This document shows, piece after piece, positions 15,001-27,618 of a DNA stretch of 64,000 bases (within the stretch, counting starts at the first letter, position 1; every line of letters begins with the position of its first letter). The stretch is from Amblyornis subalaris (taxonomy: Eukaryota > Chordata > Aves > Passeriformes > Ptilonorhynchidae): NCBI GenBank assembly GCA_018881555.1, contig JACAXG010000070.1, positions 2,108,001 through 2,172,000 of the forward strand, in the 5' to 3' direction. Made by a program: the position numbers and the translations under genes. The notes beneath the pieces were generated by a model. That model saw nothing but the letters and a program-made list of their open reading frames with translations. It was not told the origin of the DNA and searched no databases.

Positions 15001-18000
15001 TAAGACAATATCTGACAAAGTAAATTAACAGAAGCTGATGCTTTTAGCAGGTTTTTTTGCTTCAAATGCCTGATGTCAGCTTGGGCCACATGTACATTCT
15101 GCACATGCCATGGGATAGAAAAAGTGAAGACTTCTTTTTCAATTCTCTGCTGCCTGCCCAGACACCACATGTACTGTCTGTTACATGTCGCTTCTGATGA
15201 GGTTCATGCTGGGAATTTCTTTTTAAAGGCAAAGTGTTTGTGAAGGAAAGAGTTCAGATTGGGCAGATTGCATTAAAAATTCTCAGTGTCTCCTACTTGA
15301 ATACAGTGATTGCTTTATGTGGACACCAACTAGCAGTTTGTAAAGGTTCAAGTTCATCTGGTAATCAAAGAAATAAGAGGAATTGGAGCAAGCAGTAGGG
15401 AAAATGGAGCACACATTTATAAAAAGTAAACTAGCCACAAAAATCATTGTAACTAGTAACACAAGCACAGGAAAAATTATTTCAGTAACACAAATATGTG
15501 TCTTATAAACATGAGGAGGACACTTTTAAAACCTTAGTAGGATATGTGTCTCTTACCATTATGATTGAGAAATTGTGCAAAATCTGTTCTGTCTGGCACA
15601 TAACAAAATCAGAGAGGTGATCGTCTTTAAAAAAAACAATGTAGAGTCTGACTATATGAGTCAATATATTTCTGTAACATTGTTTGCTTCGAGTCCTGCC
15701 CATCTTTTTTTCCTAAGGTATTTTACAGCATTCTACATTAATAGCCAGAATGATTTGGAGAATTGTTTTACTTAATACTTGGCAACTAAAGGCATAAAAT
15801 AGTAACCGGAACTATTTCTCCTCTAGAGCAAACCTGGTCCAGAGTTCATATTTCTATGACAGGTCTTACTATTTTGTATTCCTTTAAAGGAGGAAGAGCC
15901 TCATCTTCAGCAGAAGGATTCGGACACAAATAGACATTAGTGAAGCTTTCACCCGTATCTTTTCCAGCCTGCCGTCCACTCTGTTTCATTGTTTCCTTCC
16001 TGTCAAAACCCAGGAGAGGCTAAAAGTGGCCATCACAGCCGCTAAGCCCAGCTGCTACACCCCCCTACTGAGGAGCAGGCTGATAATGTTCTTTCTTCAG
16101 CATGTTAGACATGAGCTATTAGAAGCCCAGGAATAGATCCAGGCTCAGGTTTCCTACGTGAGCTATTTGTTTAACCTGTTGGGACGGCTGTGGAAGTGAA
16201 GATATATTCTAATAGTCAGTGATGGCATCTGAAACAAAGGGGAAGCTACTGTTCCTATGTAAACTTTTAATTAAATCCTATTTGTAATTGTTGTTGTGGC
16301 ATGCAGAGATTATCTTATTGGAGATGATATACTATAGGTACTTTAAAAGTATGTGGAAAAATTGAAAGTGCCTTTAGTAAAAGGGAATTTAGATGTTAGC
16401 CAATAGGTACAAAGCCACCTGGGTCAAGGGGTTCATGGTGAAATGTGGACATTTTCTTCTTAGGTGTCCGATTCCAAACTGTGCAAGGGATATTAACTTC
16501 TAGTAACCATCTGTTAACATCAGTTGCATGAGTTTGTTGTGCCTGTAGCGTGGGCAAGTGCTTACCTTACTAAGCTAGAAGTGGTATAGATCTTCTCTGC
16601 CTGAACAAATGACAGTCTTGGTCTTTTTGTGGCAACAGAATTCTGATAGGAATTCCAGAGGGTGGGAAATTCCACGGAAACTTTTTTTTAATATGCCCTG
16701 AACTGTCACGCTGTGTGCTGTTAGAAGTCAGGACTTCCAGTGTAACAGAAATGAGGAGGCTTATTCACTGCTCTTAGTTTCCACTCACTGTTACAGGGTG
16801 GCTTTTTGGTCTGTGTTTTTCCTCTTATGCTTTTTTTTATTTCATTAACATGAAAAAAGTGGATCATAGTGTTTTGCTTTTGAAACTAGATGGGAGAATG
16901 GAGTTCAGTTAAAGGATAGGTTCTATAGATATTCCTGTTTCAATTTTGGGAGCATGTGGGGGCTTCTCTGAGATGCTTATCATTTAAGGCTGCTTCAAGG
17001 CCCTGATCTGTGTATGGGTCAAGATCTTAAGTAAACAGTAATTTAGGACACTAGTGAAACTTTGTGGTTTAATTTACTGTTTGTTGACGTTTTTAAATTT
17101 ATAGGCTCTAATTTTCTTACCTCAAAATTTGCTGTATGAATTTGTCAATGCCGTAAACCACAATGAAGTTGCCGGTTGCTCATATGAGAACTAATTTCGC
17201 TATTGGTTTTGATGTCCTTGTTGTTCACAGAGCTGATTCAAGATACAAAGAGGTAGTGAGCATAAATTTTTCTGCTCTAATGAAAACAACAACATCACTT
17301 CTGCTATGAAAAGGGAAGACAAAAAAGTAGCAGAGTTAAGGTGGAAAGCAGAGGGGACCTGTGCTGCCATCCCCACAAGAAGGGTGGCAGTGACTGCAGC
17401 TGGGGCAGTTGTGGCTGCAGAAACAAACTCACCATGAGCACCAGCCATGCACCTTAGCTCTTTGATGGCAGCAAGTCTAGCTTTCCAAGATCATCAGATA
17501 GGCAAAGCAAACTTGATCATTGGTTTGTATACAGCAAGAGATGACCTTAGACTTAGAGAGTGCCTGATCTATGTATGTCAGGATCTAAGTGTGATCACCA
17601 TAGTTTGTATTTAAGGGCATGCGATGCTTTTTATTATAAGGCACTGCTGAAGTTCTTTGAGATTTCATTAGACTTGCCAAAAATTGTGGTTTTCACTGAA
17701 ACTGTTAAGCAGGGTTGTGGTGGGTAATTGCCTCAAGAGGAAACCAACAAGGCCAGCAGGGGAATGGCAGGGGAACAGCAGTGGAGCCGGGAGCCAGGGT
17801 GGGAAGCAGTTGCGCAGAAACCCTTTGCTCTGTCATTTTCTAACTCTTGACTACTTGAGTATTCAAATTAAACATTCTTTAATGGCTTGCAGTACAACTA
17901 TCCATTAAGTACCAAAACTTAATACAATTTAATTTGTAAGATGTCCTGAAAAAAAATTATAAAAGAAAGCAGACATTTGCTAATGGAAAGTTTGCTGGGC

Positions 18001-18393
18001 TTTCCTTTCTTTTCTAATTGGCTTGCTTCCTCCATTTGTAACAAACTTTTTATTAAACTTGCATTTGCTTTTAGAACTCACAGTGCATTAAAAATATTTG
18101 GCATTTTCGAATGGCTGATTATGAAATGTGGCTTCAGGGAGGGCCACAGCCCCCTTCAGTTGCATCTCTGCAGCATGGCAGAGGTCTGCAATGTGGCCCT
18201 CGGTTTTCCCGCTCAGAACCAGAAGCCACCTGTGATCCTTGTATCCACCTACAGGCAAACAAGCAGTGCCGGAGCAACATCAGAAACTCATGTCTTGACA
18301 CTCTTGCCCTGACAGGGGAAATGTATTTTAAAGGCAATTTGCTGCACAGTGACATATTCTCATGGTGTTGGGTTTTGGTCTTTTTGGGGGGCA

Positions 18394-18630
18394 GCAGCAG
18401 CCATGCCCCGGTACCCCCTCACCCACAGAGATGTGGTCCCGGTGCTGGTGGCCCCCCTGGGTGGCTGGTGGCCCCCCTGGGTGGCAGGTGCCCCAGACCT
18501 TTCCATGGGGCACCGGGCAGCCACAGCACCCACTGCTGGGGCAATGGGCTGGCCTGTGTTACCGTGGCAACTGGCAGATGGGGGGCTTCGGCAGGGTCAG
18601 CGGGGAGGCAGCCGCGGCAATGCGCTGGCC
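18394..18630. other. GC-rich, CpG-containing intronic block
   Basis: Base composition changes sharply here from AT-rich intron to GC-rich sequence with about ten CpG dinucleotides. Three overlapping plus-strand open frames cross it (118 to 183 codons, the longest in the first 21 kb), but their lengths follow from the GC content and low stop density, and none shows a recognisable domain. The block contains a 20-bp tandem duplication. It could be a small CpG island, an intronic promoter or a GC-rich repeat remnant; the sequence alone does not decide. Confidence 0.5.
18444..18485. repeat. 20-bp tandem duplication, about 2.1 copies
   Basis: GCTGGTGGCCCCCCTGGGTG at 18444-18463 is repeated exactly at 18464-18483, and two further bases continue the period. 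It lies within the GC-rich block. The length and identity suggest replication slippage and possible length variation between individuals. Confidence 0.9.
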
Positions 18631-18639
18631 GAGCTGCTC

Positions 18640-18860
18640 AACAACAGCCCTTTCAGCTCTGACAGCTCTGCTCTGGCTGGCCAGAAGCAGTTATCAGATT
18701 ACTTGTATTAAAACCTAATTAAGATGTGTGCCAGTAAATGCAGCATGATTATTGGATTTGGTGATTTAGCTGCTGCAGGTTGCTGCAATCCAATCACGCC
18801 ATTTCAGCAAATCCAGCTCCATGGAGTAAAGCGAAAACGTTTTACATCAGTAACCTGACT
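18640..18860. promoter_or_regulatory. Possible intronic enhancer-like element
   Basis: Directly after the GC-rich block is a segment dense in transcription-factor-like words. There is a homeodomain core TAATTA at 18716-18721, an inverted CCAAT box (ATTGG) at 18751-18755 and a forward CCAAT at 18790-18794, separated by an AGCTGCTGCAGG stretch. The complexity is higher than in the neighbouring intron, with no homopolymers or repeats. This is pattern-based inference; conservation across species was not tested. Confidence 0.2.
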
Positions 18861-21551
18861 ATGCTGAAAGACTAAATAACCTTTTAATGCCTCTTCTATG
18901 TCAAGGACTGACTGATCCCTACTGCAGGGTGAATGGGCACTGCCCACAGATCTTTGCATATTAATTTCCTTCAAATCAACATTAAAACCCAGAGGAGGGC
19001 TGACAGGTTGTATCAGCTTTTTCCTTCATTGCGGATTGCCTGTGGATTAATGAGCCTGAGTTCCCCAGGGCAGGGAGCTTGCAGCCAGAACCTTGTGGGT
19101 GCCCCTGGTTTAGTGGTGTGTCGTTATAGAAAAGAAAGAAGCTTTTGTTTTTATCTGTAGGCCACACATAAGGGGATGATCGAAGTGTAACACGGTGGGT
19201 GCAAGTACAGTTTTGTGGTGTTGGATGCAATGAAAGTTTATTCTGCAGCTGGAATTCACCTTGGTGCCAAAGCTCTGCTTTGTGTTTGATGTTTTACCTT
19301 GTTTCTGCAGGGTCTTGCAGTGATTGTCTAGCCATAGCTAGCTGTCAAAAATGTAGCAAAACCCTTTTCACTTCCTCTGGGGTAGAGCCTATTCCCAGAT
19401 CCAAATTTTGCTGCTGTATGAAGTCTTCTGCACATTTTAGCCGCACAAAGCAGGAAGGTAGGTTTGAGCCATTCTAACATAAAGCTGCATATGAGTTCCA
19501 AGTACTGAGAATCAAAGCAAAATGTTTACGTGAAACGTTCATTGCAGCTTGTGATGCCTCAGTTGTGTTCGCCTTCTGTGGAACCACTCATCTCATGAAA
19601 CTGTCTCTTGCCTTCATATAGAATTAGGAATTTTGATTTAAAGTGGTTATTATTTGAAGGGCGTTGTTATTAATACTAAATGGGAGCTTTCTCCTTAGTG
19701 CCAGGTTGTCCTGTAGGTAGTCCAAACATAACATGGTTTAAGAGCTACATGTTTTCACCTTATGCCTTGAAGTAACATGACAGAGCATGGAGTCAGTCCC
19801 TGTCCTTCAATACTCCCAGGCCAAGGAGGAGCAGCCACATGCCATCCCAACTGGACAGAACTTGCCACTTAGGTGGAAAAATTATCTCATTTAGAATGGA
19901 GGGTGAGGACACGGTGGTCACTCAGATGCTCAGGACAGTACATTTGCCTGGTAGGTGGTGTTGCCAAAGGGAATGTGGCGACCGTGCAACCTCACTCACT
20001 CATATTAGCAAAATGTGCAGAAGGTTCTGTCACCCAGTTGTAAAAATGATGGCAGGCATCGATGTGCAGTTGTAACATATGGGAAGTACAGTGAATGTGG
20101 GTGGAGCTGTTCATTTCTCATCTTGAATCATTTACGAGATCAGCAGGCAGGCCAGATACAATGCATATGGGAATGTGTGGCTGTGCTGCACATGTCACAC
20201 GTAATNGCAGATACTGTGAGAGGGCCCAGAGCCTGTCCTCAGGAGCTAAACGCACCAGAGCAGGCTGGGAGTCCCAGTGTGTGCACCAAGGGCCAGCTTG
20301 GCAGCAGTTTTGGGAGAGCAGACTGGCAGGCAGAATTTGGGAATTCACAGATCCAGATCTGCACTGACCAGAACTGCACCCTTTTCATCCATCATGGCCC
20401 AGAATTGTAGATTGAAATGTTATTAAACATGTACTCAAGCACTGGAGATACAGATGATAAAGGTAAAGTTGTGGCCTGCTGGTCAATACCCAGCTCAGTG
20501 CCTTTGTCATCTTCCTCCCTCTGCTCAAGGGGACAGTCTAAATGTAACACAGTGGGTGATGAAGTTACAAATAGAAAAGTGTAGTTGAGCGGTATTTTGA
20601 TAATTAAAGACTTTTCTGTGTACATCAGTTTATATGAAAGGACATGGAGCTTCACGATAGAGCACACTAGGCATTGTGTCCAGTAATATTTTTGAAAGTT
20701 GCACAGGCTACCTGTGATTGTCTGCTAAAAAATGTTGTTTTGATGTAAAATTCACATGAGTTGGAAATTAATTCTGACTGGGTGCCAGGAGTAATAAAAA
20801 GTCACTGGAAGAATAACAAGTGATACCTACTTTTGTGATTAAAGAAGTAAATGTGCAGTTGCCCTGTCTTACAGCAGCGTTGTCCCATCTCAGGCAGTTT
20901 TCTTCCAGTGTAAGCAGAAGGCCTCTGCATGTTTCTTCTGATACCTGCCAGCTTGGTCCCTTTGTTTTGCAGCCCCTGATGAGGAGGACCTTTGGAGTGA
21001 CGGGCTCTTTACATATTTCCCGAGGAATCCCTGTTACACTGTTAAAGGATCTACGCTGACACACTTAATTAACACTCAGTGTGCTCGAAATAAGTGCTGT
21101 GTTCTGTAATGAGTTCTGGACATTGACCAGCTTGCAAAGAGCAGTGGACAGAAAACAGAAGTTTTTGTCACTTCAGCTCCAGTTTGTCAGGGAGTTTGGG
21201 TACTTGGATTTATAATCTGGGCTACTGTGTGTGTTTCAGGAAGATGGTTACTGAAGCAGCTACAGTGTGCAGCTTGCTTCGCTACAGGTGTCATGATGCA
21301 ATCCTGCAGTCTTTCCTGATGTCATGTCCTCATAAGGCTTCTAAATCAAAAGTGCAAACCTTTAAAAGTGCTCATTTAGAGTGTGAAAATACATTTAATG
21401 CCCATCCTAGGAGTAATACTTTAGTCTCAGCCCAACCACCAGCCTGAACTCTGGCCTCTGGAAGCTGCCACCACCAGTGCAAACATCAAAGCTTCTACTG
21501 TGAACTCCAATTTCAGATGCTCTGCAACTCTTTTATCTATTTCTTTTCCAG

Positions 21552-21678
21552 GTTACAGCAGCTTGACAAGCACTGCCAGGCCACTGCCCAGCAGTTAGTG
21601 GAGTTGCTCAACAAACAGAATCAGCTCTTCAAAGAGAAGCAGCTGCTTACAGAAGAGGTGCAGTTTCTGCGAACACAG
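21552..21678 (+). CDS. SDCCAG8: SDCCAG8 C-terminal coiled-coil exon
   Basis: SDCCAG8 (also CCCAP) is a coiled-coil protein of centrosomes and the cilium base; human mutations cause nephronophthisis-type ciliopathy. The exon follows a polypyrimidine tract and CAG acceptor, begins with the last base of a split arginine codon, then reads LQQLDKHCQATAQQLVELLN and on to a final RTQ. It ends at a CACAG/GTACTG donor in phase 0. Human SDCCAG8 residues 663-704 match closely (LRQLDKHSQATAQQLVQLLS), with the same 42-residue length. Heptad-like leucines and charged residues fit the end of the coiled coil. The exon is 127 bp. Neighbouring exons upstream lie outside the window; the downstream terminal exon is uncertain. 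Confidence 0.95.
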
Positions 21679-21816
21679 GTACTGTGCCAAAAGAAGAGAA
21701 AGTCTGAGGGGAATATTCTGCAGCTTGAGCAGAGAAATCTGCCAGCAGTCTCATTTCAGCTGTTGGATTTTGTTGCTGTTATTCTTTTAAATACGGAATT
21801 ACCTTATGAAAAATAA
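21679..21816 (+). CDS. SDCCAG8: Possible read-through C-terminus of SDCCAG8 (intron retention)
   Basis: If the donor at 21679 is not used, the reading frame continues for 45 codons after RTQ (starting VLCQKKRKSEGN) and stops with TAA at 21814-21816. That stop codon is part of an AATAAA poly(A) signal, so an intronic polyadenylation transcript would have almost no 3'UTR. The tail is first basic, then hydrophobic, and shows no coiled-coil heptads. The donor is a moderate match to consensus (GTACTG). A chance open frame is equally possible. Confidence 0.2.
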   Translation, partial: VLCQKKRKSEGNILQLEQRNLPAVSFQLLDFVAVILLNTELPYEK

Positions 21817-21822
21817 AATAAA
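21812..21822 (+). terminator. SDCCAG8: Overlapping double poly(A) signal, intronic
   Basis: Two AATAAA hexamers overlap by one base (21812-21817 and 21817-21822), 134 bp after the SDCCAG8 exon. Downstream sequence has modest GT-rich words (ATGTAGTTGG, CTGGTGGCTG). It is a plausible intronic polyadenylation site, but A-rich hexamers are common in AT-rich introns. Confidence 0.3.
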
Positions 21823-22170
21823 TTCATGTAGTTGGAAAGAGACTGGTGGCTGAATCTGACTCTCACTTAAACCTAAACTAAATGAAAAAAGTGTTTTGAA
21901 GTGACAATAAAAAAGCAGAAGTTATTCTCAGTGACAGTTCCTGGCTTTCTTATCTGAAGATTTTTATGTTGCTTTTTCAGAGAAAAGGGAAATCTGTTCT
22001 TTAACAGCATTAATGTTTAAACAGTAACTTGATGTTGATAATTGCTTTGAGATTTTGGTGCCATTTGTCAGACTTAAGTCTCCCTATCACTTTGTGATTC
22101 TTNTTCTCCTTATTTTTAAAAGTCATTTATCTTTTCTGCTGTTCCATGACTACTAATGGTGAGACTCTTG

Positions 22171-22250
22171 GGGGTGTCCTGTGCAGAGCCACTAGTTGAA
22201 CTTTGATGATCCCAGTGGGTCTCTTCCAACTCAGGATATTCTATGATTCA
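22171..22250 (+). mobile_element. CR1 LINE 3' fragment
   Basis: The segment reads like the degenerate 3' end of an avian CR1: TTGAACTTTGATGATCCCAG, then GGGTCTCTTCCAACTC and a terminal ATTCTATGATTC. This is the expected order of the CR1 3' tail in sense orientation. It is 5'-truncated, without any reverse transcriptase sequence, and diverged. It lies in the SDCCAG8 intron. Confidence 0.85.
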
Positions 22251-23662
22251 CTCCCCCAAATGTGAGATGGTGAATGTATGATTGGTCTTGCCTGAGCACT
22301 AATCACTGCACTGCTTCTCCAGCAGGTCTGATGGTTGCTTCCAGTGGTCCCTAGGAAGCTGTGGCATCTTATGGGCTGTTCTGGCTTCTTTTGTTTTGGC
22401 CACTGTTCTTCAGTCAGTGCTTTGGAAATAAGGGAGAGGACCGCAGGGTTGGGTTTTTAATTTGTCCTTCTTTTACTTTTTTCAGAAAAAGGAGAACTAA
22501 CAAGCACAGAATGAGGTTTTCAGTAAAACTACCAAATAATAATAATAATCAAACTCTTGCTTTGTGACTAAGTAAATGCACAAATTCAGCCATATCACGA
22601 TGCTTTCTAACTTGCAAATTCATTAGCATACCTAGCAGTAAACAGAACATGAATTGTCTTAGAACTTTAAAATATTTTAATCATACTATTTTTGTAGGCT
22701 TTTTATCTGTAGAATTCAGTAAATGTTTAACCTAGGAGAAAAAAATCCATACTTTGTTAAGCCCCTAATCATGTCCATGTGTTCGGTTTTACAGGACTTC
22801 CTGTTCTAGTAGACAGACTTGGTGGCTCATGACAGTGTAAGGTTATCAGCATGTAGTAACTACTGGCAAATTTTAGGGCAACCATAGTGTTCTCTCTGTT
22901 AGAGAGGTTAAGGAGGTGGTTGTTCACAAAAGAAATTACAATTTCTGTTTTAAGAAAAGCACTCTTGGTAATGTGAATAGCCTTTATATGATCCACAGGG
23001 ATTTTGTTATTGATAACCTATTTTATCTGGAAGTGATTGTGTTTTTATGAAATTGGGCAGAAATACAAAAATCATACAAAAGAGGAAAAAAATCATTCAA
23101 ATATTACATTTCTATCAAGACTTGACTGGCAAAGCTGCCTTCTTTATGTTCATTACAAGTTAATTGTGCTCTAGAGGATACTTTTTGAGAACACTCAGCA
23201 GAGAAGAATGATATAAAAAATTATTACAAAATGAGCCCTAAAAATCTATTTGCAGCTATTTAAAGAAATGGTGGTTCTCTGGGAAATGGAATTCAGCCCA
23301 AAAGAGCTGCCTGAAATATCAGACAATTGTTTTAAGGAAACTAAAGAACAGTTCACCATAAATGGAAACTCTTTGCTATAGAAAGATGCATGTAGTTAAT
23401 ATAGAAATAAATACTAAAACCAAACAATNGCAGAGTCAGTGTTGATCAAAGGTGAAAGTGACCTCATATTCCACATTTTACTGTCCTGTCCAACAGTTCT
23501 CCTTTATAATCAATCAGTCTTTTTTTTTTTTTTGGTGGTGGAGGAGGGTGGAAGAAACCAATTGTTACCTAATCTTTTAAAGATGATGTAAAATACACTA
23601 ACCTAAATGTGCTATTGTATCTTGGAACATAAACCTCTAGTAACTGCAGTTGCATATTTCAG

Positions 23663-23749
23663 GAAAAAAAATGGGATGCAGATCTCAAACAGGACACAGA
23701 TGGAATCAAGTAAAAACCTGGATGGATAAAGAGAAACGAGCAGAAGAAG
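23663..23749 (+). other. Exon-like segment of unknown meaning
   Basis: A TTTCAG acceptor-like site precedes 23663 and a GAAG/GTATTT donor-like site follows 23749. The segment is 87 bp, a multiple of three. One frame is open throughout (MGCRSQTGHRWNQVKTWMDK, then EKRAEE). In the phase that would follow the SDCCAG8 exon, it instead gives a 16-residue tail (EKKWDADLKQ...) and TAA at 23711. The pyrimidine tract is weak and the sequence is purine-rich, so chance is the default explanation. Confidence 0.12.
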
Positions 23750-26700
23750 GTATTTTTTTCCTATATCCTATATATAGAGATGGGGGGGAGAGGAAAGGAG
23801 AGGAGGACTAAAACTATTTGCAGATGTGAGTTGAATCTGGCAAACACTTAAAGACAAAGGGAAGAAGGAAGTGTTTGAAACATTTTTGGGTTTGAAATTG
23901 TTGAAGCTTTTTGTGCTTTGTTTTTTTCTCTTTAAGCACNTAAAAAATTAAGGACAAGCACACCACAGCAAAGACAGGTTTACCAAACAGAATTAACCAA
24001 AAAAGATTGAAGGGAAAGGCGGATGTACAACTCTTAGCAAGGTGGGAACTTCTAGATCTCAGATTTTACCCTAGTTACTGTTTGGTCTGGATAGTCACTA
24101 GGTGTTTGTCTTTTGATTTGGAATTGGTTAGTTTCACTTCCAGTATTTTCCTCCTGGGGAAGCCTGAATCATCTCTATCTCCTCAGAAAGGCTACAATTT
24201 GTTTTGTAATAAATCATAACAGTCAGCATCACATTGAAAGAAACATTATCTAAATATTTGTATTTGGAGCAGTGCTGAGTTACAGTAGCGCAACATAGTT
24301 ATAGCTGTTACTGCCTTGTAAGAGTTAGTAAACTTTAAATTAAAGTTTAGTTGAGAAAAATTGAAGTTTAGTTTAAAGAATTTAAAATTGCATAATTTAG
24401 TTGAATCTAGCTGACCTAGTCAACAAACCCTGACAAGCCCTGAGCCTTTATAGGATTTGCTTTCAAAAGTCAGGTTACTTCCATTGTAATTTTTATTTCT
24501 AGTCTTATGTGTTTGCTGTGTGGAGGAAAGATAGACAGAAAGAAAGAAGTGTCTAAATCCAGCTACATTCTGGTGTGTTGAGAGCCCATTTTTCTTGGAA
24601 AACTCATTTGACATTGTACAGAAAATTCTGGGGTTTAAAGTGAATTAAAAGACATCATAAAAGAAGTACCTGATCCTGCTATAATGCTGCATTCCTTTAC
24701 AAGGCCACATGAGCTAAAAAGCTTTTAGAATCCTTGTTGAAGGAGTAACCAAGGCAAGCGCACAGCTTTTGAAAACATCTTTCTCATTCTTAGCAGTGAA
24801 TTACATGCTTTTAAAATGATGATATTAAATCTCCTTCTACTGAAAAAAGCCCATTGTTATTTCAGAATAACCATCTGCCTATGACATGATGAAGATGCTC
24901 ACACTGTAATCTGCATTTTCATAGAGCCAAAAAGGACCAGTATGATAATGTGTCCTGACCTTAGAGTATGGGCCGTGTATCAGGCCATTACCCTAATATT
25001 TACTAGATGTCACTAATACTTAATAATGGGATACAGCATAACATATTCAGGATCTTGTAAAGGTAGTCAAAAGTTTAATTATGGTATACACCTCTCATTT
25101 TGAAAGTTTCTGGAACACTCATTGGAATTGAAATTGAACACTCATAGAAATTGGGAATTTCTACCTTTTAAAGTCTCTTTGGAACTCACCCTAAGGCAAG
25201 AGGCTAAGAGATATTTAACTCCCCTTCTACATACATATGAAATACAGAATACTAAATAAATGTGCACAGAAAGCAAACAAACATCTAAACAGAGATTGCT
25301 GGAAACCTCCGCACCCCCCACCAGGCATGAGTGTATTTTTGAAAGCTGGGATGCCTCTCACTTGCAGGATCTGCCTCGGTGTCCATCAGTTTGACAGAAA
25401 TAAGTATTTGTCCCGGTGGCTAATCCGCTCACAGACCTGGCTGCCAGAAGGGGTTGCTGGCCAGCTGAGCCAGTGAGAGCGCAGACGGGGAGGATTTGGA
25501 CCTTGAGGATTACCTCCAGCAAGGGCTGTCATCCTCTGCTGCTGCTCTGACTTCCCCACGAAGATCTCCTCCTGCAAGCCAGCCCCTCCCTGGCAGGAAC
25601 CTGTGCTCTCCCTGTGCTCTCCGTATGGCTGAGCCACAAAAACTCTCTCCTCCCTCTTTACAGATGTCTTTGTCATAGCGAGCATGTCTGTGCACTGATC
25701 AGCTTTCTTCTAAAAGGAAGTTAAAATACACTCACCCGTGCCTGTTCCCATCCTCGCCCCAGTTGCTCAGCGGGAGGCACTGTCAGAATTACAGCTGTTC
25801 TGGAGCAGGGGTTTTCTTTGCTTTCTTATGGCAGCAGAAATTTTCAGTGAGGTCCCAGCAATGAAAGCAGCAGTGCTCCCAAGTGCCCTGTTTGCTTTTT
25901 TTTTTAATTATATATTACAAGGGGGAGCCTTATGTCCAGCAAACAGGTAGGTCATCCATCTCTGATGTCAAAAGTGATTCAAGCAGATCTTTACATGGCC
26001 CTCAACTTCACGAGACCTGAAGATTGGTTTTTGGAGAGAGCTTTTGTTTTAATGTAGTCTTAATGCACAAAGGTAGTGCCTCTGCCTGGTGTTTGTAACA
26101 ACCAGTGACGTTCCAGAGACAGGGGTTGGTGGTGGTTGTTCTGAGGGTTTTCTAAGCAGATGAAAATCTTCACTTCTGCTTGGATGGAGGTTAGTCAGAG
26201 GTGATGCAAGTTTAACTACAACAGGAAGGGACAAAGATAGACCTCTGTTTGATGTGTGACTGCCCTGACATGACACTTCAAGCTCTTCAGCGNTGGGGAA
26301 TCTGCAGCTGTGGGAGTCCTGTGCGTCCTGTCCAGTGTCTGGCTACCGGGCAAAGCTGGGTACCAGCCCCAGGAGCTAAGCCTGGCCCTCCTGAGAACTC
26401 CACCTTGGGTCTTACAGTCATTCAAAGGAAGACTGAGGCACTGAAGCCACCTGAGTGCTTTCTAACCAAACAGGAAGCCAGTGGCTCCTCCCCCCTCCCA
26501 GTATAGTTGACAACAATAAATTAAACCAGTCAGATGTCTGTGGTTCCACTCCTACGGACCCTTCCAACTTGTACATCTAATATACTACCCAACCACCCAG
26601 TTAAAACAGATGCCACTGAGGTAAGGAGGGAGTGTCCAGAAGAACCTGGGCACTATGTGCTGCAGAGGTCTGCTCACTGAATACCAAAATACTCTTGGAG

Positions 26701-27618
26701 AAACTAAGACTGGAAAGGCCCCTGCCCCTGACTATCCAGTAACCAACTCATTTACCGATCACCTGGACATGACAGTGACAGTTGTGCCCATTTTGTTAGA
26801 GAACACCACACCTTCAGTGACTGCTTTAGCACCCAGGCCCTTGGGCAGTGAGGTATAGAGACTCTGCCAGGATTTGTGCTTTGCTGGTGAAGCGGTACAA
26901 GCCAGGCTGGAGTCAGGAGGAGATTTGCCCACTTCATCAATCATGCTGAGGTTCTGCATCTCACAGAGCATTAACACTGGGTAACTCTGGTGTGGAAAGA
27001 CACCCACAACAAAAATTTCCAGGAGACTTCTTCGGACTTGAGTGTTTAGGGTCTATTTAAGCTTCTGCCCATACTCTAATGCTGAGGGTCACTGCAGCTC
27101 AGAGTTCCTCTGGTTGTCACTAAACAGGCGCTGACATGGAATTTATGCCCCAAGGCTTTCCGTTGCCATAGTGCCTTGCACTGGTTGCAGACACAACTAT
27201 AGCAGTTGGTGTTGGTGCATGCATTTTGGGGGGAAAAAAGTACCATGTTACTGTTTTTAATTCTTTAATGAACTGCAGCTTCATAAATTTTTTTTCAACT
27301 CAGCCTAACCAACCAAGAGGGGAAAGAAAAAAAAACCAAAACCTTTCAGTCTTCTAATGCAAAACCAGCCAAAGTAGAAAGTTTATTTTTATTTCTGAGG
27401 TCATGTACATCTCTTGAATTCAATTTTTAGCACTGCAGTGGCTTAATTCGAGGTAGCTCCCCCAGCTCCAATAGTTTGATATCTTGCTCAATTCAGTCCT
27501 TAAGTGCTACCGAGGAAGCACAAACAATAGCTATGCAAGAGCTTCAAAACTGCGGATTAGCCATCCCACCAGTGATTTCCTACCGGCACCCAGGCAACAC
27601 CTTCCTGTTTTGCTACAG

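Larger units (their letters stand above)
1..21551 (+). other. SDCCAG8: SDCCAG8 intron (3' part), no recognised exon
   Basis: This whole stretch lies upstream of the first recognisable SDCCAG8 exon at 21552. I looked on the plus strand for the preceding coiled-coil exons, whose human protein sequence is partly known to me (for example the stretch around KLQRRNEELEEQ), and found no match. Open frames here are short (at most 183 codons), have no recognisable domain and overlap on both strands, as expected by chance. The sequence is AT-rich with short homopolymers. The exceptions are a small hairpin at 12015, a GC-rich block at 18394-18630 and a possible regulatory block after it. The assignment to intron is inferred from gene order and phase. 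Confidence 0.8.
21679..27618 (+). other. SDCCAG8: SDCCAG8 intron after the coiled-coil exon
   Basis: This runs from the donor GT at 21679 to the acceptor before candidate terminal exon A; the intron would extend to 28031 if exon B is used instead. It contains a CR1 fragment near 22171-22250 and an exon-like segment at 23663-23749. I see no convincing gene in the rest. The stretch 25280-27200 is somewhat richer in GC and short open frames but has no recognisable product. Confidence 0.7.

Noticed and set aside
18111..18718. Three overlapping plus-strand open frames of 118-183 codons
   Set aside because: They follow from the GC-rich block, overlap in different frames, and have no domain or splice support.
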